Origin: JAFDVL01 sp031371805
GTDB taxonomy: Bacteria > Acidobacteriota > Blastocatellia > RBC074
Length of the DNA stretch: 5,414 nucleotides
NCBI GenBank assembly: GCA_031371805.1
Contig: JANMKB010000324.1
Span: 1-5,414 of the forward strand
Direction: 5' to 3'
Numbering within the stretch: position 1 is the stretch's first letter; each line of letters opens with the position of its first letter. Positions 1 to 5,362 of this stretch are shown piece by piece. Under the pieces are notes generated by a model. It had not been told where the DNA came from. It saw nothing but the letters and a program-made list of their open reading frames with translations, and searched no databases. The translations under genes were made by a program, and so were the position numbers.

Positions 1-864
1 CGCAAACACCGTCGGCTTGCCTGGGTGCATCGCTACTTTCTCAACAAAAATTTCCGCGCCCAATTCCTGTAACGCAGGCTTGACCAAATCGTAATCGCCC
101 ATCGAAACGCCGCCCGACAGCATCACCACATCGGCGATAGCGGCGGTTTCGGCAATCGCGCGTTTCGTCTCTTCAAAATTATCGCGCACAATGCCCGCGC
201 TCAAGACTTCGGCTCCGGCGGCTTGTGCATACCCAGCCAGCGAAAATGTATTGGAGTTACGGATTTGCGCCGGCCTGGGTTTTTCCCAAACTTCGACCAA
301 CTCAGTCCCGGTCGAAAGCACAACCAAACTCGGACGAACTCCGACATCCACCATCGCACAACCAAAAGTCGCCAGCACCGCAGCAGCGGCAGGAGTGATA
401 ACAGCCCCGGCTTCGATCATCAATTTTCCGGCTTTGGCTTCGACGCCGCGCGGGGTGATGTTTTGTCCAGGTTTGGTTGGCTCCTGAATTTCGACGACGC
501 CATTCTGTGCATTGATGACTTCGATTTTCTGCACCGCATCGGCTCCGGCGGGAACCGGCGCACCGGTCATAATACGCACGGCCTCGCCAACGCCGATGAA
601 GCCGTTGAAGGCCTTGCCTGCTGCGACTTCGCCAATTTCTTTGAGCCTCGCGGGATTGTCTGAGGTAGCCGTTGTCAGGTCTGCCGAACGCACCGCATAA
701 CCATCCATCCGCGCCCGATCAAATGGTGGCATATCAAGATCAGAAAACACATCTTGCAGCAGAATTCGACCGAGCGAATCAGCCAGCGTCACCGCTTCGC
801 TTCTGTTCCTCGCGTCAGGCGTGTGCGCGAGCATGAGGTCAAGTGCGTCTTCGATTTTGAGCAT
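1..864 (-). CDS. moeA: Molybdopterin molybdenumtransferase MoeA, C-terminus cut off by the window edge
   Basis: MoeA is the cytosolic enzyme that inserts molybdate into adenylylated molybdopterin (MPT-AMP, made by the MogA step) to give molybdenum cofactor. The visible 288 residues cover the N-terminal and most of the central catalytic part. Seen motifs: PPFDRARMDGYAV (residues 46-58, conserved Asp54), the MTGAPVPAGADAV segment (99-111), STGTEL (184-189, Glu188), RDNF (227-230, Asp228), and SGGVSMGDYD followed by KVAMHPGKPTVF (250-287), which is the MPT-binding hallmark. About 115 residues, including the C-terminal domain IV, should lie beyond position 1, as the family is usually about 400 residues long. 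The ATG at 864-862 is preceded in frame by a TAA only 9 nt upstream, so it is the only reasonable start. There is no Shine-Dalgarno; a -10-like box lies 6 nt upstream. It follows a tRNA operon on the same strand but is separated from it by a terminator. Family assignment is very secure. Confidence 0.96.
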   Translation of the reverse strand, partial: MLKIEDALDLMLAHTPDARNRSEAVTLADSLGRILLQDVFSDLDMPPFDRARMDGYAVRSADLTTATSDNPARLKEIGEVAAGKAFNGFIGVGEAVRIMTGAPVPAGADAVQKIEVINAQNGVVEIQEPTKPGQNITPRGVEAKAGKLMIEAGAVITPAAAAVLATFGCAMVDVGVRPSLVVLSTGTELVEVWEKPRPAQIRNSNTFSLAGYAQAAGAEVLSAGIVRDNFEETKRAIAETAAIADVVMLSGGVSMGDYDLVKPALQELGAEIFVEKVAMHPGKPTVFA

Positions 865-870
865 AGATTT

Positions 871-900
871 TATTTAGCCACAAAGACGAGGGAATGTCAG
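871..900 (-). promoter_or_regulatory. Candidate moeA promoter, predicting a leaderless mRNA
   Basis: Read on the minus strand, CTGACA (900-895, one mismatch to TTGACA) is followed after 18 nt by TAAATA (876-871, a weak -10). A second A/T-rich hexamer, TAAAAT, overlaps it nearer the gene. A start seven bases after TAAATA would fall on the A of the moeA ATG at 864, and no ribosome binding site is present. The -10 match is modest, so the call is tentative. Confidence 0.4.
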
Positions 901-910
901 CACCGCAGCA

Positions 911-945
911 ATAGAAAAGCCGCCCGACAATCAAGGCGAGCGGCT
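911..945 (-). terminator. Intrinsic terminator of the tRNA-Val/tRNA-Asp operon
   Basis: On the minus strand the arms AGCCGCTCG (945-937) and CGGGCGGCT (926-918) form a 9-bp GC-rich stem with one T-G wobble and a 10-nt loop. They are followed directly by TTTTCTAT (918-911, sharing the last stem base). This is the classic layout of a Rho-independent terminator. It starts about 47 nt after the 3' end of tRNA-Asp and separates the tRNA transcript from moeA. Confidence 0.8.
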
Positions 946-991
946 GACTAACCAATCAAAAATTATTACGAAAGAACTGTGTTTGAAGGAA

Positions 992-1073
<82 letters not shown>

Positions 1074-1122
1074 TTCAAACAATCGCTGCAAATTTGCTGT
1101 CACTCATTTGCACCTTGTAATT

Positions 1123-1198
1123 TGGTAGGCACGGAGGGACTCGAACCCCCAACCTTCTCCGTGTAAAGGAGACCGTCTACCATTGACAGTACGTGCCT
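1123..1198 (-). tRNA. tRNA-Val (anticodon TAC)
   Basis: This is a 76-nt gene with acceptor stem AGGCACG/CGTGCCT (starting with an A-U pair), anticodon stem TCTCC/GGAGA, loop TTTACAC with anticodon TAC at 1165-1163, T arm GGGGG-TTCGAGT-CCCTC, discriminator A and encoded CCA (1125-1123). The D arm is odd: it pairs best as five bases, CTGTC with GACGG, around the loop AATGGTA. This leaves no unpaired base before the anticodon stem and puts a C where the usual A14 sits. It is the first gene of a two-tRNA operon with a strong promoter about 18 nt upstream. Confidence 0.93.
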
Positions 1199-1215
1199 GC
1201 CTCACAAGGCTGGTA

Positions 1216-1244
1216 ATACTACAAGGCGAAGCGGAGCCTGTCAA
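1216..1244 (-). promoter_or_regulatory. Strong sigma-70-type promoter of the tRNA operon
   Basis: On the minus strand a perfect -35 TTGACA (1244-1239) is separated by exactly 17 nt from TAGTAT (1221-1216, four of six matches to TATAAT). The expected start is near 1209, about 10 nt before the 5' end of tRNA-Val. The promoter begins only 9 nt after the acpH stop codon, so the tRNA pair has its own strong transcription start within an otherwise tightly packed same-strand gene row. Confidence 0.85.
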
Positions 1245-1253
1245 GCCGTGCCT

Positions 1254-1847
1254 TCAATCATTCACAGGCAAATTTTCTGACTGTTGAAAGCGCAAGATCA
1301 TTTCCGGGAACAGGCGAAAAAAGCTTTGCTCAAATTCCTGATAATTGGCGCGCAAATCAATGATGCTGTGTGCCAGCGGTTCGCCACGCGTCAACCGCCG
1401 TGACATCCGTTGCAAGGTCAATTCAATCCATTCCAGTTTTTCATACGAAGCCAGCCAATCCTGCGCAATCATCACCGGCGCCATCTGCTGCATTTTTTCC
1501 GGCAAAAACTCGTGCTGCGTTTTCAGCGTCTCATACACATTTTGGGTGAACGTGCACAGTGGAACATCGCTGAATGATGACCAGTTTTTGGCAAGGCAAT
1601 GATCGTAAAAAATATCCAGCGCGATGCCTGCAAATCGCCTGCGCTCAGGAGCAAATTGTCGTTTCGCCGCCAAAACAATTTCGTGCGCATCCGTAAACGA
1701 ATCAATTTGGCGATGGAGTTCAATGCTGCGGCGGACATTTGGCAGATAATTATTTTTATCCGCGCCCTTCACAAAATCGCCGAGCATCGCGCCGAGCATC
1801 GCCTCAGACGATTCGCTGGATAAAAATAAATGCGCAAGGTAATTCAC
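1254..1847 (-). CDS. acpH: Acyl carrier protein phosphodiesterase (AcpH family)
   Basis: AcpH removes the 4'-phosphopantetheine group from holo-acyl carrier protein, giving apo-ACP; it is a cytosolic metal-dependent phosphodiesterase distantly related to the HD fold. The 197-residue length matches the family (E. coli AcpH is about 193). Conserved motifs appear in order: the opening NYLAHLFLS, LGDFVKG (residues 22-28, Asp24), ELHRQIDSFTD (43-53, with His45, Asp49 and Asp53) and LDIFYDHCLAKNW (77-89, with Asp78, Asp82 and His83). The start is GTG, not ATG: its GTGA overlaps the TGA of the upstream phosphatase gene by 4 bp, and an AGGTGA ribosome binding site (1857-1852) lies 4 nt upstream inside that gene. 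This is a textbook arrangement for translational coupling, so the two proteins are made from one mRNA. A broader hydrolase role cannot be excluded, but the family match is strong. Confidence 0.9.
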   Translation of the reverse strand: MNYLAHLFLSSESSEAMLGAMLGDFVKGADKNNYLPNVRRSIELHRQIDSFTDAHEIVLAAKRQFAPERRRFAGIALDIFYDHCLAKNWSSFSDVPLCTFTQNVYETLKTQHEFLPEKMQQMAPVMIAQDWLASYEKLEWIELTLQRMSRRLTRGEPLAHSIIDLRANYQEFEQSFFRLFPEMILRFQQSENLPVND

Positions 1848-3952
1848 TCTTTCACCTTCGCCACAACAAACGTCACATCATCATCCTGCGCGCGACTTCC
1901 CGCCCACTCATCACCAGCCTTCACCATTCGATCAATAATTTCCTGCGGCGCAAGATTTCCAACTGACGCCAGCAACGCTCTGACATTTTCGTAATCAAAC
2001 ATTTCATTTGCATCGTTGAATCTTTCCGGCAAACCATCACTCATCATGACTATGACATCGCCGGAGGCAAGCTCGCGCTCTTCCTGACGGTATTGATAAT
2101 TGGCGATCCCACCGAGCGGTAAGGCTTTGATAAAAATTTCTTCGACAGTATTCGTCGCGGCGCGATAAATATACAGCGGCGGCATTCCGGCAATACAAAA
2201 AGATAACTGTCGTTCCTTCAATTTGACCATCGTCATCGCCATAAACAAGCCGCGCAATTTCATCTCTTTCAGTACCCGCGTTTGACGCTGGAAGATGTGC
2301 GGAATGTCGGGATGGTACGCCAATGAAATAAACAAACTTTTGACGACAGAAACCAGCGTACCTGCCTTCAAGCCGTGTCCCGTTGCGTCGCCCACCGCAA
2401 TCGTCAGCGTCCCGTCTTCACTCGTGTGAAAGTCGTAGTAATCGCCGCCGACTTCCGACGCGGTTTTCATGTACGCGGCGATATCAAGATGTGGCAGGTT
2501 GGGCAATTTCTTCGGCAGCATCGAAAGCTGCAACTGGCGGGCTTCTTCGAGTTCAGCGGCGCGGCGTTGGTTTTCGGCTTCGACTAATGCAAAGCGGGCT
2601 TTTTCCTGTTCGCGTTCGAGGGCAAGTGCGCCTGCGGCGCGTTCGTGTTCGACTTGTTTGACAAGCTGCGCGTCGAGATTGGTGCTGGTGCGGGCGAACT
2701 GGCGGGCGAGATAAATCGTGATCGTAAGCAACAGCCCGTAGAAGCCTAAAATGTCTGTCAAAAGATAAATACTTGTAGGCAACTCGACTGTGTTCAAACC
2801 AAGCATAAGTTCTCTTAACAAAGTTATGTCAAACAGGAAAATACCGATTCCGACAATCCAGGCATCTTGCATCCGGCGGCGAATCGCCCGCACCATAATG
2901 CGCGTGAGTTCTATGCCGACGGCAATATTGAAGACGTTATACAGCCACACTGAAACCGTATCATGGAAAAATGCAAGCTGGAAAAGATAGAGCGCGGCTA
3001 CTGCCGGAAAAATCCGGAAATAACGCGGAATACGACACTCAAAATCCGTATAAAGAAAAGCAAGCAGAGCAATTACTGCGAAAACCCAGGTAGAGTAAAA
3101 CAAAAGGTAACACCAATAATAAACAACCGTTCCAGAATGGTAAGACGCAATGCCAATAAAAAAAACGTTATTCAGCGTTTCACTTATTAAATAAAGGCTG
3201 TAATATAAATTTCCGCGTTGGCGAGGATAAAGCGTGAACAGCAATAAATGCAGAATGAAGAAAGAGAAGAGAACCGTCGCCTGAACCGTGGTATAAGCAA
3301 ACCCGAACCCCAACTTCCAGCCCTGATTGGCGGTATCATCGAATTTTTTTATTTGAGCAGCAAATCCGATTCCTCCGGCTCCAACTTTGATAGTTCCTTT
3401 TCCCAATAACCATTTGCCGTAACCGGAATTAACATCTGCAGCCGCTTGATTCGAGTAACGCACGGCAAGGAGATGTTCGCCCGTGCCGTCAAAAACAATA
3501 CCGAGTGGTTCAGCGTTCGGATTATAAGGAACTTCCGTCGCAATCGTGTTTCCAACGATACCGAAGCGTTTAATCAGCTTGCCGTCCAGATAAATTTCCG
3601 ACGCTCCTAACTGCGCTGTTTCCAGATTCAGTGGCACATTGACGAGCGCGGGCGCGACATTCAGGCGAAGCCGCAGCCAGCCGCTCCCGTTCCAACCCGT
3701 CTGCGGCAAACTGTCTTTCGTCATCGCCGAACTTTTCAGAGTTTCCCAACTCGAATCATCAAGCTGCGGGTTCGCCCAATTCGCATCATCACCCGAATGA
3801 TATTTCCAGCCGAGCTTGTCGAGTTCAAAAGATTTGCCGTTTTGCAATTGGTCAGCAGTCAAGACCGTTTGTGCCTGTGCAGTAATAACAGGCAGGCAAA
3901 GCAAAAAGAAAATTGTCACGAGAATAATCGTTTTTGAAACAGTTATCTGCAT
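1844..3952 (-). CDS. Membrane-anchored SpoIIE/PP2C-family serine phosphatase with periplasmic sensor and 7TM (7TMR-DISM-like) region
   Basis: The predicted protein has 702 residues. Residues 1-27 are a signal peptide (hydrophobic core, likely AQA|Q cleavage). About 28-222 form a beta-rich periplasmic domain, with a WxxxxGDDxxWxxPxxDDSSW opening typical of carbohydrate-binding-like sensor folds. About 223-415 contain seven hydrophobic segments, as in 7TMR-DISM receptors. About 420-480 are a charged coiled coil rich in Glu, Arg and Ala. The rest is a SpoIIE-type PP2C phosphatase. Its metal-binding acidic motifs are intact: GGDYYD (Asp504, Asp507), GDATGHG (Asp522), MSDGLPE (Asp639) and QDDDVTF (Asp690-692). 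Such enzymes classically dephosphorylate anti-anti-sigma factors in partner-switching pathways; no partner is visible here. The reading frame stays open to an ATG at 4030, but I chose 3952 because it begins exactly at a signal peptide and the longer version would overlap divergent vapB. No clear Shine-Dalgarno is seen. acpH follows with a 4-bp overlap. Family and topology are secure; substrate and signal are unknown. Confidence 0.93.
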   Translation of the reverse strand: MQITVSKTIILVTIFFLLCLPVITAQAQTVLTADQLQNGKSFELDKLGWKYHSGDDANWANPQLDDSSWETLKSSAMTKDSLPQTGWNGSGWLRLRLNVAPALVNVPLNLETAQLGASEIYLDGKLIKRFGIVGNTIATEVPYNPNAEPLGIVFDGTGEHLLAVRYSNQAAADVNSGYGKWLLGKGTIKVGAGGIGFAAQIKKFDDTANQGWKLGFGFAYTTVQATVLFSFFILHLLLFTLYPRQRGNLYYSLYLISETLNNVFFIGIASYHSGTVVYYWCYLLFYSTWVFAVIALLAFLYTDFECRIPRYFRIFPAVAALYLFQLAFFHDTVSVWLYNVFNIAVGIELTRIMVRAIRRRMQDAWIVGIGIFLFDITLLRELMLGLNTVELPTSIYLLTDILGFYGLLLTITIYLARQFARTSTNLDAQLVKQVEHERAAGALALEREQEKARFALVEAENQRRAAELEEARQLQLSMLPKKLPNLPHLDIAAYMKTASEVGGDYYDFHTSEDGTLTIAVGDATGHGLKAGTLVSVVKSLFISLAYHPDIPHIFQRQTRVLKEMKLRGLFMAMTMVKLKERQLSFCIAGMPPLYIYRAATNTVEEIFIKALPLGGIANYQYRQEERELASGDVIVMMSDGLPERFNDANEMFDYENVRALLASVGNLAPQEIIDRMVKAGDEWAGSRAQDDDVTFVVAKVKE

Positions 3953-3960
3953 ATTAGAAA

Positions 3961-3990
3961 TATTTGCATCAAAGCATAAAACATTTGTAT
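3961..3990. repeat. Direct repeats over the vapB promoter, possible antitoxin operator
   Basis: ATTTGCAT (3962-3969) recurs as ATTTGTAT (3983-3990), one mismatch, at an offset of 21 bp, that is two helical turns. Between them is a short tandem, GCATCAAA/GCATAAAA (3966-3981). The repeats cover the putative -35 and the start of the -10 of vapB and also lie just upstream of the divergent phosphatase gene. Ribbon-helix-helix antitoxins commonly autoregulate by binding paired sites, so an operator is plausible, but this AT-rich sequence could produce such repeats by chance. Confidence 0.35.
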
Positions 3991-3993
3991 AAT
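3964..3993 (+). promoter_or_regulatory. vapBC promoter with perfect -10, leaderless start predicted
   Basis: A perfect TATAAT (3988-3993) is preceded, after 18 nt, by TTGCAT (3964-3969, a partial -35). The six bases CAAAAA then lead straight to the vapB ATG at 4000. Transcription normally begins about seven bases after the -10, which would place +1 on the A of the start codon. There is no Shine-Dalgarno in the gap, so the mRNA is probably leaderless or nearly so. Confidence 0.65.
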
Positions 3994-3999
3994 CAAAAA

Positions 4000-4260
4000 A
4001 TGAACTCGAACGTCTTAAAAAATCGCGCAACCAGAAGAACCACGGTTACTTTAGAAGCCGATGTTGCGAATTTTATTCAGCAAACTCTCAGCCAAAATAA
4101 AGATCTCAAAGAAAAACAACTCATCAATAAACTGATTCGCTCCGGCATTAAAAATGAGCGCGGTCAACCCGCCGTTACATTCAAAATCAAGCGCTTCAAA
4201 TCAAAACTTTCGCCCGAAATATCGGCGGCGGATTTGGCACAAATGCTTGACGAAATTTAG
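4000..4260 (+). CDS. vapB: VapB-like ribbon-helix-helix antitoxin
   Basis: The protein has 86 residues and is the likely antitoxin of the PIN toxin that follows. Residues 12-19 (RRTTVTLE) look like the DNA-binding beta strand of a ribbon-helix-helix (CopG/Arc-type) domain, followed by helices at about 20-31 and 36-50 (LINKLIRSGI). The remaining basic and then acidic tail (about 58-86, ending AADLAQMLDEI) is where VapB proteins usually wrap around and inhibit the toxin; this part is inferred. The ATG at 4000 was chosen over an in-frame TTG at 3964 because a perfect TATAAT occupies 3988-3993, so the TTG would lie upstream of the transcription start. vapC begins 20 nt after the stop. The gene is AT-rich compared with the flanking housekeeping genes, compatible with acquisition by transfer. 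The antitoxin call rests partly on the neighbour; the exact VapB subfamily is not certain. Confidence 0.8.
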   Translation: MNSNVLKNRATRRTTVTLEADVANFIQQTLSQNKDLKEKQLINKLIRSGIKNERGQPAVTFKIKRFKSKLSPEISAADLAQMLDEI

Positions 4261-4280
4261 TCATAAACACCCGAAAACTT

Positions 4281-4718
4281 ATGGATTATCTGCTCGACAG
4301 CAATATTCTGCTTTATGCCAAAATGGACGCAATGCCGGAGCATAAAATCGTTTCCAAATGGCTCGAAGCGACGGTTTCTGATCGCAACAACACGCTACAT
4401 ATTTGCGAAACGAGCATTTTGTCTTTCTTAAGAATCGCCACCAACGAAAAAGTTTTTCAGCCGATTTTGCCGACGCACGACGCGCAAAACTTTATCGAAT
4501 CTTTGCTGAATTGTCCCAACGTCAACCTCCTATGCGCATCGGCGAATCATTTCACGGAAGTAACAAAATTGATGGACAAATTGAAGCTGCGCGGAAATCT
4601 GGTGATGGACGTTCATTTGGCAGTTTTAGCGTTGAGCATTGGCGCGACGCTCGCCACCCGTGATAAAGATTTCACTAAAATTCCTTATCTAAAAATCTTC
4701 AATCCGCTTGCTTACTAA
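4281..4718 (+). CDS. vapC: PIN-domain ribonuclease toxin, VapC family
   Basis: VapC toxins are magnesium-dependent RNases that typically cut tRNAs or rRNA and stop growth when the antitoxin is lost. The 145-residue length is typical. The whole PIN active site is present: Asp6 in the opening YLLDSNILLYA, Glu43 in ICETSILSFLRIATN, Asp110 in LVMDVHLAVLAL, and Asp128 (with Asp130) in ATRDKDF. Nothing suggests inactivation. The gene begins 20 nt downstream of vapB in the same direction. No Shine-Dalgarno is visible before its ATG, so its translation may depend on readthrough from vapB, a common way to keep antitoxin in excess. The RNA target cannot be told from sequence. Remnants of a second toxin-antitoxin pair begin within about 15 nt of its stop codon. 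Confidence 0.92.
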   Translation: MDYLLDSNILLYAKMDAMPEHKIVSKWLEATVSDRNNTLHICETSILSFLRIATNEKVFQPILPTHDAQNFIESLLNCPNVNLLCASANHFTEVTKLMDKLKLRGNLVMDVHLAVLALSIGATLATRDKDFTKIPYLKIFNPLAY

Positions 4719-4732
4719 AGTATCATGCCGAC

Positions 4733-5011
4733 ATGAAAAATTCTTTACATCCAAAAACTGGCCTCTGCACGAAGTAACCGATGGCGAATGTGAAGATGTC
4801 TTTTTCAATTTGCCGCTCATTATTGCTGTCGATAAAAAGCACTCTGCCAACGAAAGCAGATTATTTGCGTTAGGGCGAACCGATGCCGAACGCTGGGATC
4901 GCTTTTACCCTCAGGAATAAGTTGATTCGGGTCATTTCTGCTCGTGATATGACCAAACGTGAGGAAAGAATTTATGCCGAAAAAACTAAAAGAGATTCCA
5001 GTGCTACCTAA
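4733..5011 (+). pseudogene. brnT: Frameshifted BrnT-family toxin gene
   Basis: BrnT is a small RelE-like ribonuclease toxin, normally about 90-100 residues, encoded just upstream of and overlapping brnA. Here its sequence is split over two reading frames. The first frame (about 4735-4920) carries VFFNLPLIIAVDKKHS and FALGRTDAERW, then stops at TAA 4918-4920. The second (about 4895-5011) carries IAFTLRNK and LIRVISARDMTKREERIYAE, the conserved BrnT C-terminal block, ending at TAA 5009-5011. The switch lies near 4894-4900 and equals one base gained or two lost (modulo 3). The start is also odd: the first frame has no ATG, only a TTG at 4708 inside vapC, while the likely ATG at 4733 is out of phase and would come into frame if the A tract at 4736-4740 had one more base. 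The N-terminal KHG-type motif appears as LHEV, so this end is diverged. The second frame overlaps brnA by 38 nt, as in intact brnTA operons. A sequencing error is the main alternative. Confidence 0.8.
4961..4968 (+). promoter_or_regulatory. Ribosome binding site of brnA
   Basis: GAGGAAAG lies 5 nt before the ATG at 4974 (GAGG to ATG spacing 9 nt) and is the best Shine-Dalgarno on the plus strand of this window. It fixes the ATG at 4974 as the start, rather than the in-frame GTG at 4959, which lies upstream of and overlaps this site. Confidence 0.7.
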
Positions 5012-5258
5012 CGAAACCGCCGAGCGTGAATTTTGGGCCGCCAACGATTCGACCGATTTCATTGACTGGCAAACAGCAGAATCAGTTGTACTGCCGAAAC
5101 TAAAACCGACTACGCGCACGATCTCGCTCAGACTTTCTGCTTCTATGCTGGCGAAAATCCGTTTGGTCGCCAACAAACGCGATATGCCTTATCAATCGCT
5201 CATCAAATCATTTTTGCAGGAACGCATTGACGAAGAACTAAAACTTTCCAAAGCCTGA
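4974..5258 (+). CDS. brnA: BrnA-family antitoxin (ribbon-helix-helix), toxin partner broken
   Basis: The protein has 94 residues. REFWAANDSTDFIDW (18-32) is the typical N-terminal toxin-binding segment of BrnA/CopG-like antitoxins. After a basic, Pro-containing linker (KLKPTTRT), residues 47-54 (TRTISLRL) form the ribbon strand. The two helices include MLAKIRLVANKRD and PYQSLIKSFLQERI (58-85). BrnA binds BrnT and, as a complex, represses its own operon. The reading frame is complete, with a good Shine-Dalgarno and an ATG inside the last codons of the broken brnT frame. Since brnT carries frameshifts, this looks like an orphan antitoxin that may still act as a repressor or neutralise a related toxin; that role is inferred. 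It shares its strand and direction with the vapBC pair upstream. Confidence 0.9.
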   Translation: MPKKLKEIPVLPNETAEREFWAANDSTDFIDWQTAESVVLPKLKPTTRTISLRLSASMLAKIRLVANKRDMPYQSLIKSFLQERIDEELKLSKA

Positions 5259-5276
5259 TTCACAGCCGCTACAATT

Positions 5277-5333
5277 TCACTCCGGCAGCTTCATCCGTTT
5301 CTGCAAATCGTTGTAGCGCGGGTCGTTTTTGAA
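5277..5333 (-). pseudogene. Possible C-terminal remnant of an unidentified minus-strand protein
   Basis: On the minus strand, 18 codons between two in-frame stops read FKNDPRYNDLQKRMKLPE and then TGA (5279-5277). This resembles the conserved final residues (DPRFxxLLRRMxLP) of some large acidobacterial TPR or kinase-linked proteins. The frame is closed upstream by TGA at 5336-5334, so it is either a decayed gene end or a chance likeness. The parent gene cannot be named from so short a piece. Confidence 0.3.
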
Positions 5334-5362
5334 TCAACGACAATTGGCCATCAATCTTTCGA

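Noticed and set aside
191..951. Plus-strand open frames antisense to moeA, some over 140 codons
   Set aside because: They are shadows of moeA, whose minus-strand product has clear family motifs through the same bases; their translations show no recognisable domain.
2375..2714. Overlapping plus-strand frames opposite the phosphatase coiled coil and catalytic domain
   Set aside because: Their low-complexity Arg/Ala-rich translations mirror the repetitive codons of the coiled coil; no start signals were found.
3964..3999. vapB starting at the in-frame TTG at 3964
   Set aside because: The added codons contain the perfect TATAAT promoter element, so they lie upstream of the likely transcription start.
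3953..4030. N-terminal extension of the phosphatase gene to an ATG at 4030, adding 26 residues
   Set aside because: It would overlap the start of divergent vapB and place a non-hydrophobic stretch before an otherwise perfect signal peptide that begins at the ATG at 3952.
4820..5176. A 118-codon minus-strand open frame across brnT and brnA
   Set aside because: It is antisense to a well-supported antitoxin, has no family motif, and its serine- and phenylalanine-rich composition is typical of a shadow frame.
5267..5318. Inverted repeat CGCTACAA / TTGTAGCG with arms 36 nt apart, after brnA
   Set aside because: The stem is only 8 bp with a long loop and no T tract, so it is not a convincing terminator or attachment site; such pairs are expected by chance in a window this size.
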